Source: an uncultured Desulfovibrionaceae bacterium (GTDB lineage: Bacteria; Desulfobacterota; Desulfovibrionia; Desulfovibrionales; Desulfovibrionaceae). From it: a stretch of DNA of 64,000 nt. The notes under the pieces are model-generated. The model saw nothing but the letters and a program-made list of their open reading frames with translations, had not been told where the DNA came from and did no database searches. The translations under genes were made by a program, and so were the position numbers. The stretch's first letter is position 1. Each line of letters begins with the position of its first letter. The stretch is from the NCBI GenBank assembly GCA_944324045.1, contig CALUUT010000022.1, positions 1-64,000 on the forward strand, in the 5' to 3' direction. Positions 8,471 through 15,866 of the stretch are shown piece after piece.

Positions 8471-9079
8471 ATGAACTCCTTACGAATTCTTTTTCGCTGG
8501 ATGTTGCTTGGCTGGTTGATACTGGTGATTCTCATGAGCGTCATTGTGGCGCACAGCACGGATTCCGCCGCGCCGGGAAATCTGTTGGCTTTTCTGTTTA
8601 CGCGGACAGAGACGTCCATTTCTCTGCCGCCTTTGTCCATTACTTCGCCACGGGAGCCAATGGCCTCTGAGCCTGAACCTGCGCCATCCCCTGCGGCGCC
8701 TTTGCCGGCGGAATGGACGCCTCTTGTACAGGGGCGGCAGGCTGGGAAAGGCGTGCTTGGCGAACCCGAAGTTCGAGTTCTTGACGACGGCTCGCTGGAA
8801 GTGCGGTTGGCCTGCGCCGGGACGCCGGGCGATTTTACGATGTACCATCCCGGCAATGTGCCTTCATTGTCTGTGGACTTGCAGGGGAACTGGAGCAAGG
8901 GAATACTATTTGATCGAAAGCTTGCGGAGAGCTGCCTGAGCCGCATTCAAATCGCAAAACATCCAAAGTGGGTGCGCGTGTCAGGCGTGGCAAGGGACGG
9001 TAAGCGCGGACTTTCCGTCAGGGTTGAACATTCGGCCAAGGCTGGGATTATACGGATTATTTTCAGCGCGGGACAGTAG
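8471..9079 (+). CDS. Membrane-anchored protein with AMIN-like C-terminal domain, between tssM and tssE
   Basis: This protein of about 202 residues is not one of the 13 core T6SS components. Residues 3-27 form one membrane helix. A proline-rich linker (PEPAPSPAAPLPAEW) follows at about 66-82. The last 100 residues look like a beta-rich domain with alternating hydrophobic positions (SLEVRLACAG, LSVDLQGNW, IIRIIFS), resembling AMIN domains that bind peptidoglycan or secretion partners. ATG 8471, after GGTGA, is the preferred start; ATG 8456 is possible and overlaps tssM. It lies 4 bases after tssM and directly before tssE, so it belongs to the operon. A cell-wall anchor or assembly factor is a plausible inference because TssL lacks such a domain. 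The AMIN similarity is judged by eye only. Confidence 0.6.
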   Translation: MNSLRILFRWMLLGWLILVILMSVIVAHSTDSAAPGNLLAFLFTRTETSISLPPLSITSPREPMASEPEPAPSPAAPLPAEWTPLVQGRQAGKGVLGEPEVRVLDDGSLEVRLACAGTPGDFTMYHPGNVPSLSVDLQGNWSKGILFDRKLAESCLSRIQIAKHPKWVRVSGVARDGKRGLSVRVEHSAKAGIIRIIFSAGQ

Positions 9080-9080
9080 C

Positions 9081-9500
9081 GTGTCAAGACTTCGTTTTCT
9101 TGAGCGATTAAGGCGGATGCAGTATGAAACGGAACGCCGGGGAGCGGTGGAAGTCGAAGATGTGTTGCAGTCTGTGATTGATTACGTTAGCAAAATCCTC
9201 AATACGCGACAGGGCAGCACTGTATTGGACGACGCCTTCGGAATTCCGGACTTCACCAGTGCCGGTGTGAGTTTTACCAATGAGGATATTCCAAACCTTG
9301 AACGAGAAATTGCGGCGTTTGTGGGACGTTGCGAGCCAAGGCTGCATAATGTGCAGGTGCGTTTTACGCCTGACCCCGGCGCGCCGTTGCAGATGATTTT
9401 TTCACTGAACGCCGAGTTGCGTCTTGGGAAAAATGAGTTTTTACCTGTCCATTTTGTGACCAGGGTCAATCCTCTGGGGAAAGTCACGGTAACGCAGTAA
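9081..9500 (+). CDS. tssE: T6SS baseplate protein TssE (gp25-like)
   Basis: This 139-residue protein is TssE, homologous to phage T4 gp25, which starts sheath polymerisation in the baseplate. Family marks include the R-L-x-x-I/V-x-D-L-x-x-L-L-N-T-R-x-G region, here DVLQSVIDYVSKILNTRQG at about residues 28-46. They also include the phrase GIPDFTS and the NLEREIAAFVGRCEPRL segment, which contains the conserved E-P-R-L motif. The predicted start is GTG 9081, one base after the upstream stop. An in-frame ATG at 9024 would overlap the previous gene. It is the last gene of the plus-strand arm and is followed by a symmetric terminator. Confidence 0.93.
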   Translation: MSRLRFLERLRRMQYETERRGAVEVEDVLQSVIDYVSKILNTRQGSTVLDDAFGIPDFTSAGVSFTNEDIPNLEREIAAFVGRCEPRLHNVQVRFTPDPGAPLQMIFSLNAELRLGKNEFLPVHFVTRVNPLGKVTVTQ

Positions 9501-9613
9501 GAGAGTTGTTTTTTAGAAAAATGCAGGTGGAGTGGGTCGAGGAAGAAGGGATTGCTGATTTTTTTCGACCTCTTTTTAATAGAAGAGAAGCGACTTTTTG
9601 AGAGGCGGCAGTG

Positions 9614-9643
9614 AAAAGGCGGGGAGCATGTTCCCCGCCTTTT
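9614..9643. terminator. Symmetric bidirectional terminator between converging T6SS arms
   Basis: A perfect 12-base stem (AAAAGGCGGGGA / TCCCCGCCTTTT) encloses a 6-base loop. It gives a U-run on both strands, so it can end transcription of tssE from the left and of the minus-strand gene from the right. Confidence 0.85.
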
Positions 9644-9666
9644 CGTGCGTCAGGAAAAAAGAACGG

Positions 9667-10434
9667 TCAGATCAGGCTGAGGGTGAACAGTTCAGCGTCA
9701 TCGGTTTCCGGGAAGGGGCCGAAGGCGATGACGTCAGGAATTGCGCCCATGCGGACGTAATAGGCATCCGCCGGGGTTAACTTATTTTTGACGCCCCAGC
9801 CTTCGCAGGGGATATTCCGGAGATCGAGCTTGACGCCCTCGACCGGGTAATGGAGCGTACAGCGGGCGGGAATGGTTCCGGCGATGCCGACGCCGTGGAC
9901 AGTTGGAAAGGCCTTGTTCGTATCGGAAGCTCCGCCTGCAAAGAACGCTCCTTCCCATGGATGCGATGCCGGGCCGACTTCAAACCATAACCCAAGGCCG
10001 GTCGGCGCGTGCGGTTTCAGTCTGTATTCCGGGGTCAGTTTTTTGAAGGTGTTGGCTTGCACGGCGGCCTTTGCGCCGAGTCCAGCCTTTACGACGTCGG
10101 CCCCCCGCAGAGGGTCAGGCAGGGCAGAGATGTTTGGCGCGCCCCCTGAAGGTGAAAGCAGGATGGGAAATCCGTTGCCGGATTCGGCTTGTGCGGCGAG
10201 CGCGGCAAGGGCGAGACTTTTACGGATATGTTTGTCTTCAAAATTTGATCCGACGATGACCCACGCGCTGCATGAAGCGAGTTCGCGGGCGGGCAGGCTC
10301 CACGCCATGCTTTCCGGGGCGGCGTCCCAGAAATGGGCCTGCGGCTCAAGCCCGACTCTCGCCAGTTCCTGGCACAGCGCACGGGCAAGTCCTTCGTTTT
10401 TTTCCAGCAGACTGACCAATACACGTTTTTTCAC
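9667..10434 (-). CDS. Conserved-looking unassigned protein at the end of the clpV arm
   Basis: This 255-residue soluble protein was not recognised. Residues 1-60 look like a Rossmann-type start (KRVLVSLLEK, then an alpha-helix and ELARVGLEPQAHFWD). The rest is rich in glycine and proline, with segments such as FEVGPASHPWEGAFFAGGA and VHGVGIAGTIPARC. There is no signal peptide or membrane helix. GAGG lies before the ATG. It is on the same strand as clpV, but a good terminator (10521-10544) lies between them, so it may have its own promoter in the 86 bases upstream. Its position at the tail of the T6SS arm suggests a link with secretion. Nothing in the sequence shows whether it is an accessory protein, effector or immunity factor. 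Confidence 0.7.
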   Translation of the reverse strand: MKKRVLVSLLEKNEGLARALCQELARVGLEPQAHFWDAAPESMAWSLPARELASCSAWVIVGSNFEDKHIRKSLALAALAAQAESGNGFPILLSPSGGAPNISALPDPLRGADVVKAGLGAKAAVQANTFKKLTPEYRLKPHAPTGLGLWFEVGPASHPWEGAFFAGGASDTNKAFPTVHGVGIAGTIPARCTLHYPVEGVKLDLRNIPCEGWGVKNKLTPADAYYVRMGAIPDVIAFGPFPETDDAELFTLSLI

Positions 10435-10520
10435 AGTAACCTCGGTTGTTTCCTTTCCTTAGCTTTTCAAACATCCACAGGCGATTGAGACCAAGTGCGG
10501 GATTTGATGTAAGAAGAGAA

Positions 10521-10544
10521 GGCGCCTTTCTGAAGAAAGGCGCC
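10521..10544 (-). terminator. Terminator after clpV
   Basis: A perfect 10-base stem (GGCGCCTTTC / GAAAGGCGCC) with a 4-base loop lies just past the clpV stop. On the minus strand it is followed by TTCTCTTCTT. Confidence 0.8.
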
Positions 10545-10558
10545 CTTTACCCTGGAGT

Positions 10559-13258
10559 TCATTCCGAAAACGTCATTTTGAACGCGCCGTCGTCGTCCAC
10601 ATCGATGGCGACGGATGTGGGCATCCCGCCGTCAGACATATGCTCAAGGATGCTGTGCGCAAGACGCGGGAGTACGGAGCCGGACAGAATGTATTCAATG
10701 TTGCGCGCTCCGGTCTCCGTTTCTGTGCAGCGCGCCACAATCTGATCGACCACCGCGGGCGCGTAGGTCATGGCCATGCCGTTGTTTTCGCGCAGGCGGC
10801 GAACCAGAGAGCGGAGCTTGAGGTCGGCAATGAGATTCATTGCCGAACGTGCAAGACTGCGATAGGGGACAATGGTCATGCGCGCAAGGAGCGCTGGCCG
10901 GAAGTGTTCTGAAAGCACCGGGCGGATGACTTCAATGAGGGAGTCTATGCCAACTTCGGCGTCGTTCCCTGTCATTTCCTGAATGAGGTCCGAAGCAAGG
11001 TTCGAGGTCAGCATGATAATGGTGTTTTTGAAGCTTACTTCTTTGCCTTCGCCGTCAGTGAGCGTGCCCTTATCAAATACCTGATAGAACAGGTTCAGCA
11101 CGTCGAGATGAGCTTTTTCCACTTCATCAAGCAGCACCACTGAATAGGGCCGGCGGCGTACCGCTTCCGTGAGCATGCCGCCTTCGCCGTAACCGACGTA
11201 GCCGGGCGGGGAGCCGATGAGTCGCGACACAGTATGTTTTTCCTGAAATTCGCTCATATTTACAGAAACAACGCTGCTTTCATCGCCAAACAGGAGCTCC
11301 GCCAGCGCAATGCCGGTTTCCGTTTTGCCAACCCCGGATGGGCCTACAAGCAAAAATACGCCAAGAGGCTGGTTCGGGGAACGCAGTCCTGCGGATGATG
11401 CCTGAATTGCGCGTGTGATGGCTTGCAGGGCGAAGTCTTGTCCTTTAATGCGCCGGCCAAGCAGGGTGTCCAGGTCTTTGGCGACGGCGGCTTGTTCCTG
11501 CGCCATGCGGCCTACGGGGATGCCAGTCCAGTCGGCGACGACCTGCGCCACCACGTCGGGCGTCACTTCCACATGCAGCAGGCTTCCGCGTTCACGCAAG
11601 GCTTCAAGCCGTTTTTTTGCAGCTTCAAACGTTATTGCGGGATCTGGCCGCTCCTTGGCATCCTCTGTTTCAGAGGCTGGCCGGGAAGAATCCGTTTCCG
11701 GAGAATCCGCCGGCAGAGACCGCGCCGGGGCGTCCGCAGCGGCAAGCATGGCGGCGCGGCAGGCAATATAGGTTTCAGCGGCCTCTTTTTCTTCCTTCCA
11801 TTCGGTTTCAAGAGCGGCAGCCTCTTTCTGAAGCGATGCAATGCGGGCTTCGAGGGCCGCCATGCGTTCACTGTCCACAGTCACGCCATTGCGCAGGTCT
11901 CGCTGAAGTCCACGAAATTCGCGTTGCGCAGCCTGTTCCGCACGTTCTTTGTCCTCCAGCGGAGCAGGTTTGGCAGAGAGGCTGACCTTGACTCGCGCAC
12001 AAGCGGTATCAAGCAGGTCAATGGCTTTATCCGGCAGGAAACGTCCCGTGATATAGCGGTGCGCGAGACTGGCGGCGGCTTCAAGCGCATCATCGCGTAC
12101 CAGCACTTTGTGGGCTTTTTCATAGTTGTCGCGGATGCCGCGCAGAATCAGCGCGGTAACCTCTACAGAAGGCTCGTCAAGCTTTACAAGCTGGAATCGA
12201 CGGGCCAGAGCGGGATCTTTTTCAAAATATTTTTTGTATTCCTTCCAGGTTGTTGCGGCGCAGGTGCGAATCTCGCCGCGCGCCAGGGCCGGCTTCATGA
12301 GGTTGGCGGCGTCTGAGCCGCCCGCCTGTCCGCCTGCGCCCACCAGCATGTGGGCTTCGTCAATGAAAAGCACGATAGGCTTTTCGCTGGATTTGATTTC
12401 ATCGAGCACGCCTTTGAGGCGACGTTCAAATTCGCCTTTCATTCCGGCCCCGGCTTCAAGCAGCCCCATGTCAAGCGAAAGGAGAGTCACGCCGCTTAGC
12501 ACCTCAGGCACGTCGCCTTCCACAATGCGCAGGGCCAGCCCTTCAAGCACGGCGGTTTTGCCGACGCCCGGCTCGCCCACAAGGATGGGGTTGTTTTTGC
12601 GACGGCGGGCGAGAATATCAACCATTTGCCGGATTTCCTCATCGCGTCCGAACACCGGGTCGATTTTTCCGGCTTTGGCCTTGGCTGTAAAGTCTTCGCA
12701 GAACTTGGCGATAAAACTTTCGCCAGGCTGTCCGGCCACGGCTGGGGCTCCCGAAGATGCGCCGCCGGACAGTGAGAGTGTCGTTTCCTTTGAAACCTGA
12801 GCAAGTTTTCCAAAATCGCGAAGCAGCTCTTCTCTGTTGATGGAAGAAAAGGCGTCTGTATAGTTGCCTTGCGCGTAGACTGCGGGCTTGCGGAGGAAGG
12901 CCAGAAGCATGGCGCCGGACCGGATTTGGGAGAGGCCAAGATCTACGGAGCTTATGAGCCATGCGGATTCCATGAGCTCAATGAGCAGGGGGGAAAATAC
13001 CGGGCGGCCGGCGTTGCCGGAACGGAAATCGTCCAGCACGGCATTCAGGCCGCGGATGGCCTTTGCCGGATCCGCGCCGAAGCGTTCCAGCGCCAGCGGA
13101 ATATCGCTGCGGGCATCGGCGAGGCAGGCGAGCAGATAATGTTCGATAGTGACTTCATAATGGGTGCGGTTGACCGCCTGTCCCGCAGCGGCATGAAGCG
13201 CCGCCGTCGAAAAGTCGTTGCATTTTTCCAACAGGGCCTTGATGTCGACACCTATCAT
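10559..13258 (-). CDS. clpV: T6SS ATPase ClpV (TssH)
   Basis: This 899-residue AAA+ protein recycles the contracted TssBC sheath in the cytoplasm. The Clp N-domain spans about residues 1-150. The first ATPase domain has Walker A GEPGVGKT near residue 228. A ClpB-type coiled-coil middle domain lies at about 420-520. The second ATPase domain has Walker A GPSGVGKT near residue 640, and a C-terminal D2-small domain follows. It is assigned as ClpV rather than ClpB because of its place next to hcp and tssC. The middle domain also carries an extra acidic, serine-rich stretch (about 515-555). AGGAG precedes the ATG by 6 bases. A strong hairpin separates it from hcp. Confidence 0.95.
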   Translation of the reverse strand: MIGVDIKALLEKCNDFSTAALHAAAGQAVNRTHYEVTIEHYLLACLADARSDIPLALERFGADPAKAIRGLNAVLDDFRSGNAGRPVFSPLLIELMESAWLISSVDLGLSQIRSGAMLLAFLRKPAVYAQGNYTDAFSSINREELLRDFGKLAQVSKETTLSLSGGASSGAPAVAGQPGESFIAKFCEDFTAKAKAGKIDPVFGRDEEIRQMVDILARRRKNNPILVGEPGVGKTAVLEGLALRIVEGDVPEVLSGVTLLSLDMGLLEAGAGMKGEFERRLKGVLDEIKSSEKPIVLFIDEAHMLVGAGGQAGGSDAANLMKPALARGEIRTCAATTWKEYKKYFEKDPALARRFQLVKLDEPSVEVTALILRGIRDNYEKAHKVLVRDDALEAAASLAHRYITGRFLPDKAIDLLDTACARVKVSLSAKPAPLEDKERAEQAAQREFRGLQRDLRNGVTVDSERMAALEARIASLQKEAAALETEWKEEKEAAETYIACRAAMLAAADAPARSLPADSPETDSSRPASETEDAKERPDPAITFEAAKKRLEALRERGSLLHVEVTPDVVAQVVADWTGIPVGRMAQEQAAVAKDLDTLLGRRIKGQDFALQAITRAIQASSAGLRSPNQPLGVFLLVGPSGVGKTETGIALAELLFGDESSVVSVNMSEFQEKHTVSRLIGSPPGYVGYGEGGMLTEAVRRRPYSVVLLDEVEKAHLDVLNLFYQVFDKGTLTDGEGKEVSFKNTIIMLTSNLASDLIQEMTGNDAEVGIDSLIEVIRPVLSEHFRPALLARMTIVPYRSLARSAMNLIADLKLRSLVRRLRENNGMAMTYAPAVVDQIVARCTETETGARNIEYILSGSVLPRLAHSILEHMSDGGMPTSVAIDVDDDGAFKMTFSE

Positions 13259-13289
13259 TTGCTTCTCCTGTCCGCGGGAAAGAAACTGT

Positions 13290-13325
13290 CCGTCGAGCCG
13301 GCCAGCGAAAAGGCCGGGTCGACGG
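13290..13325 (-). other. Intergenic hairpin between hcp and clpV
   Basis: A 14-base stem (13290-13303 with 13312-13325) with one mismatch encloses an 8-base loop in the 93-base gap after hcp. On the minus strand only scattered T residues follow it, so it is more likely an attenuator or 3' RNA stabiliser for hcp than a full terminator. Confidence 0.6.
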
Positions 13326-13351
13326 ATTTCAGCGGAAATGTCAATGGATTG

Positions 13352-13831
13352 TTATTTTTTCCAGTCGTCAACATATTCAATGTTGCCGTCATTGAAGGTC
13401 CAGGTAATCTTGGAGTAGGTGAAGGCCACGTTCTCCATGTCCTGATAGGGTTTGCTGTCCGGGAGGAAGGTCAGCGGCGTGTAATGGGACATTTCCACCA
13501 CGATAGCGTCCTCCATTTTGACCGTATAGTATTTGTCCTCTGAGCCGTCCTCTTTGATTCGATAGAAGTCAATGGTCACTTCGCATTGTTCGCCTGTGCA
13601 GCAGGCTTTGTAGAGTTTGGGCGAGGCCACATCCACAGCCTTGGTGATTACATAGGGATGATGGATGCGCTGTCCGGTGGGCAGGCCGGTATGAGTATCC
13701 TTGGGAATTTCGACGCGGTGCGTTTCTCCGTAAACGAGAATTTTATCGGCCTTGTCGCCGCCCTGATTGCAACTGCCTTTGATATCGCCCTGATTTTTGC
13801 CCTTGACGGCCATGTAGGAAGTAAGAGGCAT
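13352..13831 (-). CDS. hcp: T6SS tube protein Hcp (TssD)
   Basis: This 159-residue protein is Hcp, the hexameric ring that stacks into the inner tube. It starts with the typical PLTSYMAVKGKNQGDIKG and contains the Hcp segment SPKLYKACCTGEQ. It also has the conserved FYRI and YYTVKMEDAIVVEM strands (about 88-115) and ends with the strand pair TYSKITWTF. The presence of three cysteines (two adjacent, CC) near residue 76 is a notable detail. AAGGAG lies upstream of the ATG. Separate gaps on both sides (49 bases from tssC, 93 bases to clpV, the latter with a hairpin) fit the usual high, uncoupled expression of hcp. Confidence 0.95.
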   Translation of the reverse strand: MPLTSYMAVKGKNQGDIKGSCNQGGDKADKILVYGETHRVEIPKDTHTGLPTGQRIHHPYVITKAVDVASPKLYKACCTGEQCEVTIDFYRIKEDGSEDKYYTVKMEDAIVVEMSHYTPLTFLPDSKPYQDMENVAFTYSKITWTFNDGNIEYVDDWKK

Positions 13832-13880
13832 AAAAAAGCTCCTTTTAGGAATAAAAGAGTGAAATGATCACGTTGTTTTT

Positions 13881-15350
13881 TTATTGCTTTTCAAGCTTGC
13901 CGACGAGCGAGAGGGTAAAGCTTGCGCCCATATATTTGAAGTGCGGACGGGCCATAAGACTGACCGAATACCAGCCGGGATCTCCCTCCACGTCGCTGAC
14001 CGTAATTTTCGCCATGCGCAGAGGGCGCTTGCTGCGGGTAGTGGGATCAGGATTATCCATTTCGGTCACGTACTGACTGATCCATTTATTCAACTCGCGG
14101 TCAAGATCAACGCGCTCTTTCCAGCTTCCGATATTTTCCCTCTGGATAACTTTGATATAGTGGGCCAGTCGATTCATGATCATCATATAGGGAAGTTGAG
14201 TGGACAGCTTGAAATTCATTTCGGCTTCCTTCCCTTCAGGCGTGTTGGGGAAGGTTTTGGCCTTAAGCGCGGAATTAGCGGAGAAGAAGGCCGCATTGTC
14301 TGACCCCTTGCGCATGGTCAGGGCGATGAAGCCTTCCTCGGCAAGTTCATATTCCCGGCGTTCGGAAATAAGCACCTGCGTAGGGATTTTTGTCTGCATC
14401 TGCCCCATGCTTTCAAATTGGTAGAGGGGCAGGTTTTCCACTGTGCCGCCGCCCTGCGGACCGATGATATTGCTGCACCAGCGGTATTTGGCGAAACTGT
14501 CGGTCAGACGCGCGGCAAAGCAGAAAGCGGTATTGCCCCAGCAGAACTGGTCGTCTCGAGCGGCTTCTTCCTTGAAATTAAAACTCTTGGCCGGAACGGT
14601 GTCTTCTCCATACGGCAGGCGCAGCAGAAATTTGGGCAGAGTAAGACCCACATAGCGGGCATCTTCCGATTCGCGGAAAGAACGCCATTTGGCGTATTGC
14701 GGCATTTCGAAAACAGAATGCAGGTCTTTGAGGTTGGGAAGCTGATCCCATGACTCAATGCCGAAAAATTCTTTCCCCGCCGCAGCTATGAACGGGGCGT
14801 GAGACATGGAAGCCACGCTGGCGACGTATTGGAGAAGCTGGATATCCTGCGGTTTGGGGCCGAACTCGTAGTTCGCGATAATCGCGCCTACGGGCTGTCC
14901 GCCGAACTGGCCGTATTCCGCTGTATAGACATGTTTGTACAGACCGGACTTGACTACTTCCGGGGCGTCCTCAAAGTCCTCAAGAAGGTCGGACTTCGAA
15001 ACATTGATGAATTCCAGCTTGATATTTTGCCTGAAATCCGTGTTGTCTACAAGGAATTTCATGGATCGCCATGCGGATTCAAGCTTGGCGAACGATTCAT
15101 TGTGCAGAATTTCGTTCACCTGCAGGGACAGTTTGGCATCAAGTTCGGCGATCATCTCATCGACCATCGCGCCGGATATTTTTTGCGTGCCCTGCGTTCC
15201 GGCAAGCTCTTTAATGAATGCCTGCAATCCGGCGCGAGTAAGGGCATATCCGTCATCAGACGGAGTCAGTTTGGAGGCTTCGACGATTTCGTCAAGCAGG
15301 CTGCCGCCCGCTGTCGCGGTCTGTTGGGTTTCCTGTTCTGTTTGGCTCAT
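13881..15350 (-). CDS. tssC: T6SS sheath large subunit TssC (VipB)
   Basis: This 489-residue protein is the large sheath subunit, which forms the contractile sheath with TssB. Typical marks include the WRSMKFLVDNTDF segment (about residues 93-105), the VGAIIANYEFGP segment, and the phrase HAPFIAAAGKEFFG near residue 190. The conserved RLPYGEDTVPAKSFNFKE motif lies near residue 248. The C-terminal end SVSLMARPHFKYMGASFTLSL is typical of the family. Its length is normal. It starts 12 bases after tssB, so the two subunits are made from one message. Confidence 0.96.
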   Translation of the reverse strand: MSQTEQETQQTATAGGSLLDEIVEASKLTPSDDGYALTRAGLQAFIKELAGTQGTQKISGAMVDEMIAELDAKLSLQVNEILHNESFAKLESAWRSMKFLVDNTDFRQNIKLEFINVSKSDLLEDFEDAPEVVKSGLYKHVYTAEYGQFGGQPVGAIIANYEFGPKPQDIQLLQYVASVASMSHAPFIAAAGKEFFGIESWDQLPNLKDLHSVFEMPQYAKWRSFRESEDARYVGLTLPKFLLRLPYGEDTVPAKSFNFKEEAARDDQFCWGNTAFCFAARLTDSFAKYRWCSNIIGPQGGGTVENLPLYQFESMGQMQTKIPTQVLISERREYELAEEGFIALTMRKGSDNAAFFSANSALKAKTFPNTPEGKEAEMNFKLSTQLPYMMIMNRLAHYIKVIQRENIGSWKERVDLDRELNKWISQYVTEMDNPDPTTRSKRPLRMAKITVSDVEGDPGWYSVSLMARPHFKYMGASFTLSLVGKLEKQ

Positions 15351-15362
15351 CTCTCCCGCTCC

Positions 15363-15848
15363 CTATTTTTCAATGCCGAGTTCCTGAAGCACCTTGGTCC
15401 GTGTGTTTTCGTCGCCTACCAGTTCCTGCAGCTTCTTACGGAAGTCGGGAACGTTGGAGAGCGGTCCTTTGAGCGCCTTGAGGGCTTCGCGCAGCTCCAT
15501 CATTCGGGCAAGCTCCGGAACCATCTGGACGATGGCGTCAGGCTCAAAATCTTTCAGTGAATCAAACTTAAGATCAATGGCCATCTGCGCATCCGTCTCG
15601 TCCGTAAGTCTATTGGGCACGTTTATGGTCAGACCGAGGCTCTGGCTTCGCATCACGTCGTTAAAGGTGTCCTTGTCGATGTTTATGGGCGTGCGGTCCT
15701 CAACCATGCGGTCGTCGGCGCGCAGAGTGAAGTCGCCGAGCACCATCAGCTTGAGGGGGAGCTCAACTTCTTCCTGCGCATTGCCTGTTGCGGGGCGGTA
15801 GACAATGTTGACGCGCTCCTTGGGAGCGATAGAAGCTTCTTTTGCCAT
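15363..15848 (-). CDS. tssB: T6SS sheath small subunit TssB (VipA)
   Basis: This 161-residue protein is TssB. It has the family start around RVNIVYRP followed by EEVELPLKLMVLGDFT, and the RTPINIDKDTFNDVM segment (about residues 52-66). A helical C-terminal half contains L-x-D-FxPDAIVxxVPEL, seen here as FEPDAIVQMVPEL. TssB and TssC interlock to form the sheath that ClpV disassembles. AAGGAG lies upstream of the ATG. It sits 18 bases downstream of tssA and 12 bases upstream of tssC. Confidence 0.96.
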   Translation of the reverse strand: MAKEASIAPKERVNIVYRPATGNAQEEVELPLKLMVLGDFTLRADDRMVEDRTPINIDKDTFNDVMRSQSLGLTINVPNRLTDETDAQMAIDLKFDSLKDFEPDAIVQMVPELARMMELREALKALKGPLSNVPDFRKKLQELVGDENTRTKVLQELGIEK

Positions 15849-15866
15849 GAAAGGACTCCTTGATGA

